A stretch of 64,000 bases of DNA, taken from assembly GCF_016862175.1 (NCBI RefSeq), contig NZ_BOML01000060.1:26066-90065 (forward strand), read 5' to 3'. Source of the stretch: Paractinoplanes durhamensis. GTDB taxonomy: Bacteria; Actinomycetota; Actinomycetes; Mycobacteriales; Micromonosporaceae. A program made the translations under genes and the position numbers. The notes below the pieces were generated by a model. It was not told where the DNA came from and made no database searches. It saw nothing but the letters and a program-made list of their open reading frames with translations. Shown here piece by piece: positions 1 through 7,409 of this stretch; position 1 is the first letter of the stretch, and every line of letters starts with the position of its first letter.

Positions 1-599
1 TGGCCGGGCAGGACAACGGTCTCGTCGCCCAGCGGCAGGATCTTCTCCCGCAGGCTGGTCATCATCGTGTCCGTGCTGCCGCCCGGCAGGTCGGTGCGTC
101 CGATGGACCCCGCGAAGAGGACGTCGCCCGAAAGACACAGTGGGGCATCGTCGCCCGGCAGGCGGAACAGCACCGACCCGCCGGTATGGCCAGGGGCGTG
201 ATCGACGGTGACCTCGATGCCGGCGAGGCTCAGCGTCGCGCCGTCGGTCAGCTCGGCCACGTCCTCCGGCTCGGTGTAGGGCAGCCGGCCGCCGAACAGC
301 TGGGTCAGATCCATGCTCAGACCCTTGGCCGGGTCGGCCAGCATCTCCCGGTCGGCCGGGTGCACGTACGCCGTGATGCCGCGCGCGCCGCAGACCGGTG
401 CGACCGAGAACGTGTGGTCCAGGTGCCCGTGCGTGAGCAGCACCGCGGCCGGGTGCAGCCGGTGCTGTGCGATCAGCTCGTCGAGCTGGTCGAGCACGCC
501 GATGCCGGGGTCGACGATCAGGCACTGCTCGCCCGGGCCCACAGCCACCACATAGCAATTGGTGCCGAAGGCTTGCGCCTCAACGCCGGTGACGAGCAC
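1..599 (-). CDS. MBL-fold metallo-hydrolase (glyoxalase II-like), 3' end cut off by the window
   Basis: The visible part is about 199 codons and runs off the left edge. The zinc-binding motif THGHLDH is at residues 56-62, followed by a metal-ligand His in APGHTGG (about 140) and the Asp of SGDVLFAG (about 157). This is the hydroxyacylglutathione hydrolase-like branch of the metallo-beta-lactamase fold, a cytosolic thioester hydrolase; the true substrate is unknown. I chose the GTG start at 599 because GAGAGG lies just upstream and the protein begins directly with the first strand of the fold. Its place next to ppi and relA matches Rv2581c in M. tuberculosis. Confidence 0.85.
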   Translation of the reverse strand, partial: MLVTGVEAQAFGTNCYVVAVGPGEQCLIVDPGIGVLDQLDELIAQHRLHPAAVLLTHGHLDHTFSVAPVCGARGITAYVHPADREMLADPAKGLSMDLTQLFGGRLPYTEPEDVAELTDGATLSLAGIEVTVDHAPGHTGGSVLFRLPGDDAPLCLSGDVLFAGSIGRTDLPGGSTDTMMTSLREKILPLGDETVVLPG

Positions 600-742
600 T
601 GGTCGACCTCTCGATAAACGGGTCCGAAAATCTGGTGCGAATCGTAACGAGCCTAGCCGGGCGGGGGCACACCACTTTCCCAGGAGGTACCCGTACACTC
701 TTGCGGGCGTGTGACAAGGAGCATTGAGGAAGGGCAGCATCC

Positions 743-1597
743 GTGGCTTCCAGCAAGGACCGGCAGCGCAAGCTTGCGCGGGCGAAGCTCGATCGGCGTT
801 TGGCGAAGCGGGCCGTCAAGGAGCGGCGTAGGCGTCGTCTCTATGCCGGCCTGGGCTCGGCCGCTGCTGTCCTGCTGATTGTCGCTGGCGTCGCCTGGGT
901 CGGTGGCGCATTCGACTCCGACGACAAAGACGCCACGGCCGCGCAGGACGTGTGCGCCTGGACGCCGCAGAGCGCAACGACGAACACCAATCTCAAGGAC
1001 GTCGGGACCCCGCCCACCACCGACGTCCCAACCCTTGGGACCGACACGATGACCATCAATACCGATCAGGGCGACCCCATCGTGGTCGAGCTCGATCAGG
1101 AGAAGGCACCGTGCGGCACCGAGGACCTTCGCTACCTCGCCGGCAAGAACTTCTTCAGCAACACCACCTGCCACGAGATCACGACGTACGGCGCGATCCG
1201 CTGCGGTGACCCCACCGGCACCGGCCTCGGCGGCCCGACCTACAGCGTGTACAGCGAGAACACCCCGGCCGGGCCGGACCCGTCGCCGAGCGCCGGCACC
1301 GGCGCGGCGGCCGTCACCTACCCCAAGGGAACGGTCGCGCTGATCGGCAACCCGACCGGCACCAACGGCAGCCAGTTCCTGATCTTCTTCAAGGACTACT
1401 CGCCGGCCACCCCGGAATACCCGATCGTCGGCACGGTGACCGCCGGCATCGACACGGTCACCAAGATCGGCAAGATCGCCACCGTCGCGGACTCCGCCGG
1501 CGACAAGATCAAGCCGTCGACGAAGATCACCATCAAGACGCTCACCGTCGGCGCGGCCGCCACCTCCGCGGCCCCCTCGGCAAGCGCCCAGTCTTAA
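743..1597 (+). CDS. Membrane-anchored cyclophilin-type peptidyl-prolyl isomerase homologue, active site altered
   Basis: This 284-residue protein has a very basic N-terminus (about 1-33), one membrane anchor (about 34-55), a short linker, then a cyclophilin-like domain to about 265 and an Ala/Ser-rich tail. The domain should face outside the membrane. NGSQFLIFF matches the cyclophilin GSQFFI strand, but the catalytic block reads TCHEITT where active cyclophilins have FHR, so the key Arg is Glu. Four Cys (before W, in APCG, in TCHE and in RCGD) may form disulfides. The GTG start follows GAGGAAGG. It is 32 bp upstream of a paralogue and sits like Rv2582 (ppiB) beside relA. Confidence 0.85.
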   Translation: MASSKDRQRKLARAKLDRRLAKRAVKERRRRRLYAGLGSAAAVLLIVAGVAWVGGAFDSDDKDATAAQDVCAWTPQSATTNTNLKDVGTPPTTDVPTLGTDTMTINTDQGDPIVVELDQEKAPCGTEDLRYLAGKNFFSNTTCHEITTYGAIRCGDPTGTGLGGPTYSVYSENTPAGPDPSPSAGTGAAAVTYPKGTVALIGNPTGTNGSQFLIFFKDYSPATPEYPIVGTVTAGIDTVTKIGKIATVADSAGDKIKPSTKITIKTLTVGAAATSAAPSASAQS

Positions 1598-1629
1598 GTC
1601 CCCAGGCCGAACACAGCAGGAGGAACGAC

Positions 1630-2457
1630 GTGTCGTCGATCAAGGACCGGCAGCGCGCGGCGGCGCGGGCCCGGCTCGAGAAGGAGATGCAGGAACGCTC
1701 TGCAGCCGCTCGCAAGCGCCGGCAGAAGCAGGCAATCATCGGCACGGCCATCGCCGTGGTGGTCATCGCCGGCGCCGCGGTCTGGATCGTCACCGCGCTG
1801 AAGGACGACAAAAAGTCCACCTCCACGACCAGCAGCAGCGTGCCGGCCGGCTCGGTCGCCTGCACCTGGACCCCGGACACGGGTGGCGGCAAGGTGAAGG
1901 ACGTCGGCACGCCGCCGGCCACGGCACCGAACACCGGCACCGCGACGCTGACGATGGCCACCAACCTGGGCAACATCGTGGCCACTCTGGACAAGTCCAA
2001 GGTCCCGTGCACGACGGCCAGCTTCACGTACCTGGCGAGCAAGAAATTCTGGGATAACACGAAGTGCCACCGACTGGTGAACGAGGCCAGTTTCAAGGTC
2101 CTGCAGTGTGGTGACCCGTTCGCTACTGGCAAGGGCTACCGGGATACTGATGGGCAGGGCGGGCCTAGCTACACGATGGCCGAGGAGAACCTTCCTACGG
2201 ACACGAACAAGCCGTATCCGGCTGGGTCTATTGCTATGGCTAATACGGGGCAGGCCGGTAGTACTGGGTCGCAGTTCTTCATCTGCTCTGAGGACACTCA
2301 GCTTCCTGCTTCCTACACGCTTCTTGGCACGATCACCTCTGGCCTTGATCTGGTCAAGGATGTGGTCAAGGCCGGGGATGACGAGGCGTTCAAGGCCTCT
2401 GCCGGCGGTGGTCATCCTAAGAAGGAGCTCGACATCAAGTCTCTTGTGATGTCCTGA
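1630..2457 (+). CDS. Membrane-anchored cyclophilin-type peptidyl-prolyl cis-trans isomerase
   Basis: A 275-residue paralogue of the preceding gene: basic N-terminus, single membrane anchor (about 37-58), then an extracytoplasmic cyclophilin domain with TGSQFFI and TKCHRLV. Unlike its neighbour it keeps the Arg of the catalytic block, so it is the better candidate for an active prolyl isomerase. Cys residues occur at matching places, again suggesting disulfides. The GTG start follows AGGAGGAACGAC. The two genes are probably one transcript and end at a good intrinsic terminator. From about 2120 onward the codons shift to T-ending forms (GCT, CCT, TCT, CTT), unlike the first half of the gene. 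Confidence 0.88.
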   Translation: MSSIKDRQRAAARARLEKEMQERSAAARKRRQKQAIIGTAIAVVVIAGAAVWIVTALKDDKKSTSTTSSSVPAGSVACTWTPDTGGGKVKDVGTPPATAPNTGTATLTMATNLGNIVATLDKSKVPCTTASFTYLASKKFWDNTKCHRLVNEASFKVLQCGDPFATGKGYRDTDGQGGPSYTMAEENLPTDTNKPYPAGSIAMANTGQAGSTGSQFFICSEDTQLPASYTLLGTITSGLDLVKDVVKAGDDEAFKASAGGGHPKKELDIKSLVMS

Positions 2458-2471
2458 TCTACGGCGTTTGA

Positions 2472-2499
2472 GGGCGGGGCCTTTGGGCTCCGCCCTTTT
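2472..2499 (+). terminator. Intrinsic terminator after the ppi pair
   Basis: A 10-bp G/C-rich stem (2472-2481 with 2486-2495, one G-T wobble) closes on a TTTG tetraloop and is followed by TTTT at 2496-2499. It lies 14 bp after the ppi stop codon and before the repeat palindrome, so the repeat is not needed to end this transcript. Confidence 0.85.
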
Positions 2500-2507
2500 G
2501 CTTGCTC

Positions 2508-2841
2508 TGGGACGGTTGAGGGCCGGGGGTGACCACGCTGGGCGGTAAAGCATCTATGCCCTGCGTGGTCACCCCCGGCCCTCAACCTCGCGTGGGAACA
2601 ACTGACGGCCAGGACTTTGGTCACCCGCTGCTTCGTGCACGGTCCAGCTGGCGGTCCCCTGACGGCTAGCGGTCGGGCTGCCGCGCTTTGGCACAGCCAG
2701 GAAAGCCGCTCACCCGGGCCGGCCTGCGTGGTGGGTCAAGCGAACATTCAGCGCCGCCCACGGCCTTAGAAGAAAAGATCAAACCCGTGGGGGGTAGGGG
2801 TGGGGGTGGTCAAACTCTTTTGAGGCTTGCGTGTTCGCGCC
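2508..2841 (+). repeat. Intergenic repeat, copy A (non-coding, about 334 bp)
   Basis: Fills most of the gap between the convergent ppi and relA genes. Compared by eye with 21544-21881 it shares, in order: a long palindrome; CTGACGGCCAGGACT with CGGTCACCCGC-like sequence; GGCGGTCCCCTGACGGC; TCGGGCTGCCGCGCT; a 57-bp block at 2709-2765 with one difference; AAGATCAAACCCGTGG; a G-tract block (2787-2809); and GCTTGCG..TCGCGCC at the end. No open frame through it looks like a protein, because similarity is not periodic by threes and small length differences break frame. The family is not one I recognise. It may be a non-autonomous mobile repeat or a structured transcribed element. Confidence 0.9.
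2514..2587 (+). repeat. Perfect 25-bp palindrome heading repeat copy A
   Basis: Arms 2514-2538 and 2563-2587 are perfectly complementary. After one T-T mismatch another four pairs (GGGC/GCCC) form, leaving a 14-nt apical loop GGTAAAGCATCTAT. There is no T-run after it. Confidence 0.93.
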
Positions 2842-2900
2842 GTGCAGAAGTTGCTGGGCTTAGGGGTGCCCCGTCAGCCCTCGATGTGCCACAGAGCCCC

Positions 2901-2921
2901 GGGTTTGGGTTTGGGTTTGGG
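2901..2921 (+). other. Telomere-like GGGTTT repeat, G-quadruplex motif
   Basis: Four GGG tracts separated by exactly TTT, ending 10 bp before the relA stop codon on the plus strand. The minus strand (and the end of the relA transcript) is the matching CCC/AAA sequence. It is a textbook four-tract G-quadruplex motif; whether it folds is unknown. Confidence 0.75.
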
Positions 2922-2931
2922 CTTGGCCCTG

Positions 2932-5463
2932 TTAAGCGCCTGACGTCACTCGGTAGGCGTCGAAGACTCCGTCTACCTTTCGGACGGCTGCCACCAAGTG
3001 GCCCAGGTGCTTCGGGTCTGCCATTTCGAAGGTGAAACGGCTTACCGCTACTCGGTCTCGGGTTGTCGTGACCGTGGCCGACAGGATGTTCACCCGCTCC
3101 TCCGAGAGGACTCGGGTCACATCCGCCAGGAGCTTGTGGCGGTCTAGGGCCTCTACCTGGATTGCTACCAAGAAAGTTGAGGCGCTTGTTGGCTTCCAGC
3201 TGACCTCTACCACTCGCTCCTGCTGGTCGCGCAGGTCCTCGGCGTTTGCGCAGTCTTCCCGGTGGACGCTTACGCCGCCTGAACGCGTTACGAAACCGAA
3301 GACCGCGTCGCCGGGGACGGGCGTGCAGCAGCGGGCCAGCTTCACCCACACGTCGCTCACACCCTTGACCACCACGCCTGGGTCCTGGGCTGTGCTTCGG
3401 TTTCGTGGTGGGCGGGTTGCGACTGCGGTCTCGGCGATGTCCTCTACCGCGCCCTCTTCGCCGCCGAAGCCCGCCACCAGCTTCTGCACCACCGACTGGG
3501 CGGAGACCGTGCTCTCGCCTACCGCGGCGTACAGCGATGCCACGTCGGCCAGGTGCAGGTCTCGGGCGATCGTCGTCAGGTTTTCGCTGGTCAGCATGCG
3601 CTGCAGGGGGAGGCCCTGCTTGCGCATTGCCTTGACGATCGCCTCCTTGCCGTCCTCGATCGCTTCCTCGCGGCGTTCCTTGTTGAAGAACTGCCGGATC
3701 TTGGTGCGGGCTCTTGGGCTCTTGACGAAACCCAGCCAGTCCTGCGTCGGGCCGGCCGTTGCCGACTTCGACGTGAAGATCTCGATTACGTCGCCGTTGG
3801 ACAAGGTCGACTCGAGTGGCACCAGCTTGCCGTTGACCCTCGCGCCGATGCACTTGTGGCCGACCTGGGTGTGCACGGCGTAGGCGAAGTCGACCGGCGT
3901 CGAGCCGGTCGGCAGCGGGATCACGTCGCCCTTCGGCGTGAAGACGTAGACCTCCTGGCTGGAGAGGTCGAAGCGCAACGCGTCCAGGAACTCGGACGGG
4001 TCGCTCGCCTCGCGCTGCCAGTCGAGCAGCTGCCGCAGCCAGGTCATCTCGTCGATGTGCGCCGGCGGGCCGACGATCGTCGCGCCCTTCTGCTCCTTGT
4101 ACTTCCAGTGCGCGGCGATGCCGAACTCAGCCGTACGGTGCATCGCGAAGGTTCTGATCTGCATCTCGACCGGCTTGCCGGTCGGGCCGATGACCGTCGT
4201 GTGCAGCGATTGGTACATGTTGAACTTCGGCATCGCGATGTAGTCCTTGAACCGGCCCGGCACCGGCTGCCAGTTCGCGTGGATGACGCCCAGCGCGGCG
4301 TAGCAGTCGCGGACCGTGTCGACCAGGATGCGCACGCCGACCAGGTCGTAGATGTCGTTGAAGTCGCGGCCCCGCACGATCATCTTCTGGTAGATCGAGT
4401 AGAGGTGCTTGGGGCGGCCGGTCACCTCGGCCTTGATCTTCGCGGACTTCAGGTCGAGGCCGACCCGGTTGGTCACCTGGCGCAGCAGCGCCTCCCGCTG
4501 CGGCTGGTGCTCACCGATCAGGCGGTTGATCTCCTCGAACCGCTTCGGGAACAGGGTGCCGAACGCGAGGTCCTCAAGCTCCCACTTGATCGTGTTCATA
4601 CCGAGGCGGTGGGCCAGCGGGGCCAGGATCTCCAGCGTCTCCTTGGCCTTCTGCTCCTGCTTGGGGCGGGGCAGGAAGGTCAGGGTGCGCATGTTGTGCA
4701 GCCGGTCGGCCAGCTTGATGACCAGGACCCGCGGGTCCTTCGCCATCGCCACGACCATCTTGCGGATCGTCTCGGCCTTGGCCGCGTCGCCCAGCTTGAC
4801 CCGGTCGAGCTTGGTCACCCCGTCGACCAGCAGCGCCACCTCGGCGCCGAAGTCGGTCTTCATCGAGTCGAGCGAGTAGTCGGTGTCCTCGATCGTGTCG
4901 TGCAGCAGCGCCGCCACCAGGGTGGTCGTGTCCATGCCGAGGTTGGCCAGGATCGTCGCCACGGCGAGCGGGTGCGTGATGTACGGGTCGCCGGACTTTC
5001 GGTATTGACCCGAGTGCCAGCGCGCGGCCACGTCGAAGGCGCGCTGCAGCTGGCGGCCGTCGGCCTTGGGGTGGCTGGCCCGGTGGGTGGCGATCAGCGG
5101 CTCGAGCACCTCGCTGACCTGGGTGCTCTGCCACGGTGCGTTGAAGCGGGCCAGGCGGGCCCGGACCCGGCGCCCGGTCGGCGCGCCGGCCAGGCCGAAG
5201 CCGGTCATCGGCTCCTCGCCGGGCGGCATCGGCTGGGTCGTCTCCGGGTCGGCGGCAACCGGAACGGCCGGGCGCGGAGATGTCACCTCGGCGCGCGTCT
5301 CGGTCGGCTCCGGGGTCCGAACAGCATCGTCCGCACCGGTCCGTGCGTTCTCGGTCGGCTGCACCGTGCCCTCCGTCGGAGGGGCGACGTCGCTGGACAC
5401 CGGTCTCCTCACACCTTCGACAGAAACCTCGCCGGCCGGCGTCGGCCGGTGAAGCTCGCTCAT
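2932..5463 (-). CDS. relA: Bifunctional (p)ppGpp synthetase/hydrolase, RelA/SpoT family
   Basis: About 843 residues in the long-RSH order: disordered acidic/Pro-rich N-terminus (1 to about 95), HD hydrolase domain (about 140-290, with ALLHDTIEDTDY), synthetase domain (about 330-450, with YQSLHTTVIGPTGKPVEMQI), TGS domain (about 485-545, DVIPLPTGSTPVDFAYAVHT) and C-terminal ACT domain (about 765-843). It makes and degrades the stringent-response alarmone at the ribosome. Both HD and synthetase motifs look intact, so it should be bifunctional. I chose ATG 5463 because AGGGG lies 7 nt upstream; an in-frame GTG at 5487 would add 8 residues. Codons near the 3' end are unusually A-ending. It follows apt on the same strand, as in mycobacteria. 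Confidence 0.97.
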   Translation of the reverse strand: MSELHRPTPAGEVSVEGVRRPVSSDVAPPTEGTVQPTENARTGADDAVRTPEPTETRAEVTSPRPAVPVAADPETTQPMPPGEEPMTGFGLAGAPTGRRVRARLARFNAPWQSTQVSEVLEPLIATHRASHPKADGRQLQRAFDVAARWHSGQYRKSGDPYITHPLAVATILANLGMDTTTLVAALLHDTIEDTDYSLDSMKTDFGAEVALLVDGVTKLDRVKLGDAAKAETIRKMVVAMAKDPRVLVIKLADRLHNMRTLTFLPRPKQEQKAKETLEILAPLAHRLGMNTIKWELEDLAFGTLFPKRFEEINRLIGEHQPQREALLRQVTNRVGLDLKSAKIKAEVTGRPKHLYSIYQKMIVRGRDFNDIYDLVGVRILVDTVRDCYAALGVIHANWQPVPGRFKDYIAMPKFNMYQSLHTTVIGPTGKPVEMQIRTFAMHRTAEFGIAAHWKYKEQKGATIVGPPAHIDEMTWLRQLLDWQREASDPSEFLDALRFDLSSQEVYVFTPKGDVIPLPTGSTPVDFAYAVHTQVGHKCIGARVNGKLVPLESTLSNGDVIEIFTSKSATAGPTQDWLGFVKSPRARTKIRQFFNKERREEAIEDGKEAIVKAMRKQGLPLQRMLTSENLTTIARDLHLADVASLYAAVGESTVSAQSVVQKLVAGFGGEEGAVEDIAETAVATRPPRNRSTAQDPGVVVKGVSDVWVKLARCCTPVPGDAVFGFVTRSGGVSVHREDCANAEDLRDQQERVVEVSWKPTSASTFLVAIQVEALDRHKLLADVTRVLSEERVNILSATVTTTRDRVAVSRFTFEMADPKHLGHLVAAVRKVDGVFDAYRVTSGA

Positions 5464-5577
5464 CCCGGAGCCCCTGCTGTTGGTCACCTGGTTAGGAACG
5501 CCATCCTACCCGTACGGACTTCCCGGATGCCCCGGCCGAACCTCCGAAAGAGCGGGTATCCACCGGACGAAACCGGA

Positions 5578-6144
5578 TCAAACGGTCAGCAATGCGTGGA
5601 CCGTCCTCGGGCTGAGACGCTCCCGGCCCTTCAGAAACCCTAGTTCCATCAGCACCGTGAAGCCGATGACCGTGCCGCCGGCCCGCTCGACAAGATCCAG
5701 CGCGGCACCGGCCGTGCCGCCGGTGGCGAGCACGTCGTCGACCACCAGGACGCGCTGTCCGGCGATGAACGCGTCCTCGTGCACCTCGAGGGTGGCCTCG
5801 CCGTACTCGAGCTCGTAGGTGGCCGCGAGAGCCTTGCGGGGCAGCTTGCCGGCCTTGCGCACCGGCACCACGCCGGCCCCGGTCGCGTACGCCACCGCGG
5901 CGGCCACCACGAACCCGCGCGCCTCGACCCCGGCCACCACGTCGAACCCGCCCGGCCCGTAGTGCTCGACGATGCCGTCCACCACCCGGCGGAACGCGGC
6001 GCCGTCGGCGAACAGTGGCATCAGGTCCTTGAAGACGATGCCCGGCTTCGGGAAGTCGGGCACGTCGACCGTGCCGCCGAGGACCACGGAGGCGAGTTCG
6101 GGGCCGCTGTCGCCGCGGGGAGTACCAGATGGCTGATCAGTCAC
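5578..6144 (-). CDS. apt: Adenine phosphoribosyltransferase
   Basis: A 188-residue protein that converts adenine and PRPP to AMP in purine salvage. The PRPP-binding loop RVLVVDDVLATGGTAGA is present, along with the type I PRTase core VVAGVEARGFVVAAAVAYATG. The usual length (170-185) argues for the GTG start at 6144; the open frame continues upstream through the secF terminator, but that extension is low-complexity Arg/Pro/Ala and not protein-like. No strong ribosome site is visible, so it may be leaderless or coupled weakly. It sits between secF and relA as in M. tuberculosis. Confidence 0.95.
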   Translation of the reverse strand: MTDQPSGTPRGDSGPELASVVLGGTVDVPDFPKPGIVFKDLMPLFADGAAFRRVVDGIVEHYGPGGFDVVAGVEARGFVVAAAVAYATGAGVVPVRKAGKLPRKALAATYELEYGEATLEVHEDAFIAGQRVLVVDDVLATGGTAGAALDLVERAGGTVIGFTVLMELGFLKGRERLSPRTVHALLTV

Positions 6145-6157
6145 GGCGGAAAGCTTA

Positions 6158-6190
6158 AAGGCCCGCCGTCCCAGCGGGACGACGGGCCTT
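6158..6190 (-). terminator. Hairpin terminator between secF and apt
   Basis: Arms 6158-6172 and 6176-6190 pair over 15 bp with one wobble and a 3-nt loop. Read on the minus strand it is followed by TTTAAGC. It lies after the secF stop and just before the apt start, so it should cut or attenuate read-through from the sec genes into apt-relA. Confidence 0.8.
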
Positions 6191-6202
6191 CGCGCGAGTG
6201 GA

Positions 6203-7408
6203 TCAGCGGCGCTTGGTGCCACCACTGGGCCGGTTGCCGGCGCCGCCGGGGCGGCCGCCGCGGTTGGTGTTGCGCTTCGCCGTCGGGCGGGCACCCGGGC
6301 GCGGCGCCGCCGTCGAGGCCAGCGCCGGAGCCTCGTCCGACTCGGTGGCGTTGGGCTGACGCTGCCGCTCGGCACGCGGCGCCACGTCGCCGGAGCGGAC
6401 CGAGGCCCGGCGGGCCAGGACCCGGGCGGTGTGCGCCTTGATCTTCGGCTCCTGGTCCTTCAGCGCGCTGAGCACCGGCGCCGCGAACATGATCGAGGAG
6501 ATGACGCCGAAGCCCATACCGACGAAGAGCACCAGGCCGAGGTCCTTCAGGGTGCCCGCGCCGAGCAGACCGGCACCGATGAAGAGCAGGCCACCGACCG
6601 GCAGCAGCGCCACCAGGCCGGTGTTGAGCGACCGCATCAGGGTCTGGTTGACCGCGAGGTTGGTGGCCTCCGAGTAGGTCCGGACGCTGCTCGCGGTGAT
6701 GCCGCGAGTGTTCTCCTGGACCTTGTCGAACACGACCACCACGTCGTACAGCGAGTAACCGAGGATCGTCAGGAAGCCGATCACCGTCGACGGAGTGACC
6801 TCGAAGCCGACCAGCGAGTAGACGCCGGCCGTGAGGACCAGGTCGAGCAGCAGCGACGAGAGCGCCGCCACCGCCATCCGCCACTCGAACCGGACGACCA
6901 GGTAGGCCATCACCAGGACCAGGAAGACGAGCAGACCGATGATGGCCTGCTTGGTCACCTGGCCACCCCAGGCCGCCGAAACGTTGTCGTCGCTGACGTC
7001 CTCGGCCTTGACGCCCAGGTCGGCGACCAGCGTCGCCTTGGCCTTCTCCGCCTGGCCCGGGGCCAGGGCCGGGGCCCGGACCGTGTAGTACGCGTCGCCG
7101 CCGCCGGTGCTGCGGACCTGCTGCACCGCGCCGATCTCGGCGGCCGGGTCGACCGCCTTGATGGCCCGGTCGACCGCGCTGGAGACCTCGCCCTGGCTGA
7201 GCTCCTGGCCGGTCGTGGTCTTGGCCGGCACGCTGAACGACGTGCCACCGGCGAACTCGATGCCCAGCTCGAAGCTCTTGAACGTGAAGCTGCCGATCGA
7301 GATCAGCACCAGCACGGCCGCGACGATGAACCAGGTGTTCCGCCGGCCGACGATGTTGAGATTCGCTTCGCCCTGGTAAAGGCGGTTGGCGAGACCGTTA
7401 CGGGCCAT
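6203..7408 (-). CDS. secF: Protein translocase subunit SecF
   Basis: 401 residues with the SecF layout: TM1 (about 25-45), a periplasmic-side loop with FELGIEFAGGTSF, then five clustered TM segments in the C-terminal half (about 155-320), including the DVVVVFDKVQEN segment typical of SecF, and a Pro/Arg-rich cytosolic tail. With SecD it uses the proton gradient to complete protein export after SecA. The ATG start lies 1 bp after the secD stop region, so the two are translationally linked. The basic, low-complexity tail (about 340-401) is longer than in many bacteria. Confidence 0.96.
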   Translation of the reverse strand: MARNGLANRLYQGEANLNIVGRRNTWFIVAAVLVLISIGSFTFKSFELGIEFAGGTSFSVPAKTTTGQELSQGEVSSAVDRAIKAVDPAAEIGAVQQVRSTGGGDAYYTVRAPALAPGQAEKAKATLVADLGVKAEDVSDDNVSAAWGGQVTKQAIIGLLVFLVLVMAYLVVRFEWRMAVAALSSLLLDLVLTAGVYSLVGFEVTPSTVIGFLTILGYSLYDVVVVFDKVQENTRGITASSVRTYSEATNLAVNQTLMRSLNTGLVALLPVGGLLFIGAGLLGAGTLKDLGLVLFVGMGFGVISSIMFAAPVLSALKDQEPKIKAHTARVLARRASVRSGDVAPRAERQRQPNATESDEAPALASTAAPRPGARPTAKRNTNRGGRPGGAGNRPSGGTKRR

Positions 7409-7409
7409 C

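Noticed and set aside
2508..2841. Insertion sequence or CRISPR identity for the repeats
   Set aside because: No transposase, no terminal inverted repeats bounding the whole unit, no short regularly spaced repeats with spacers.
2688..3035. Protein-coding reading of repeat copy A
   Set aside because: The copies differ by insertions that break frame and the frames do not match between copies; differences show no third-position pattern.
3553..5643. 696-codon plus-strand frame over relA
   Set aside because: Mirror frame of relA with no recognisable motif.
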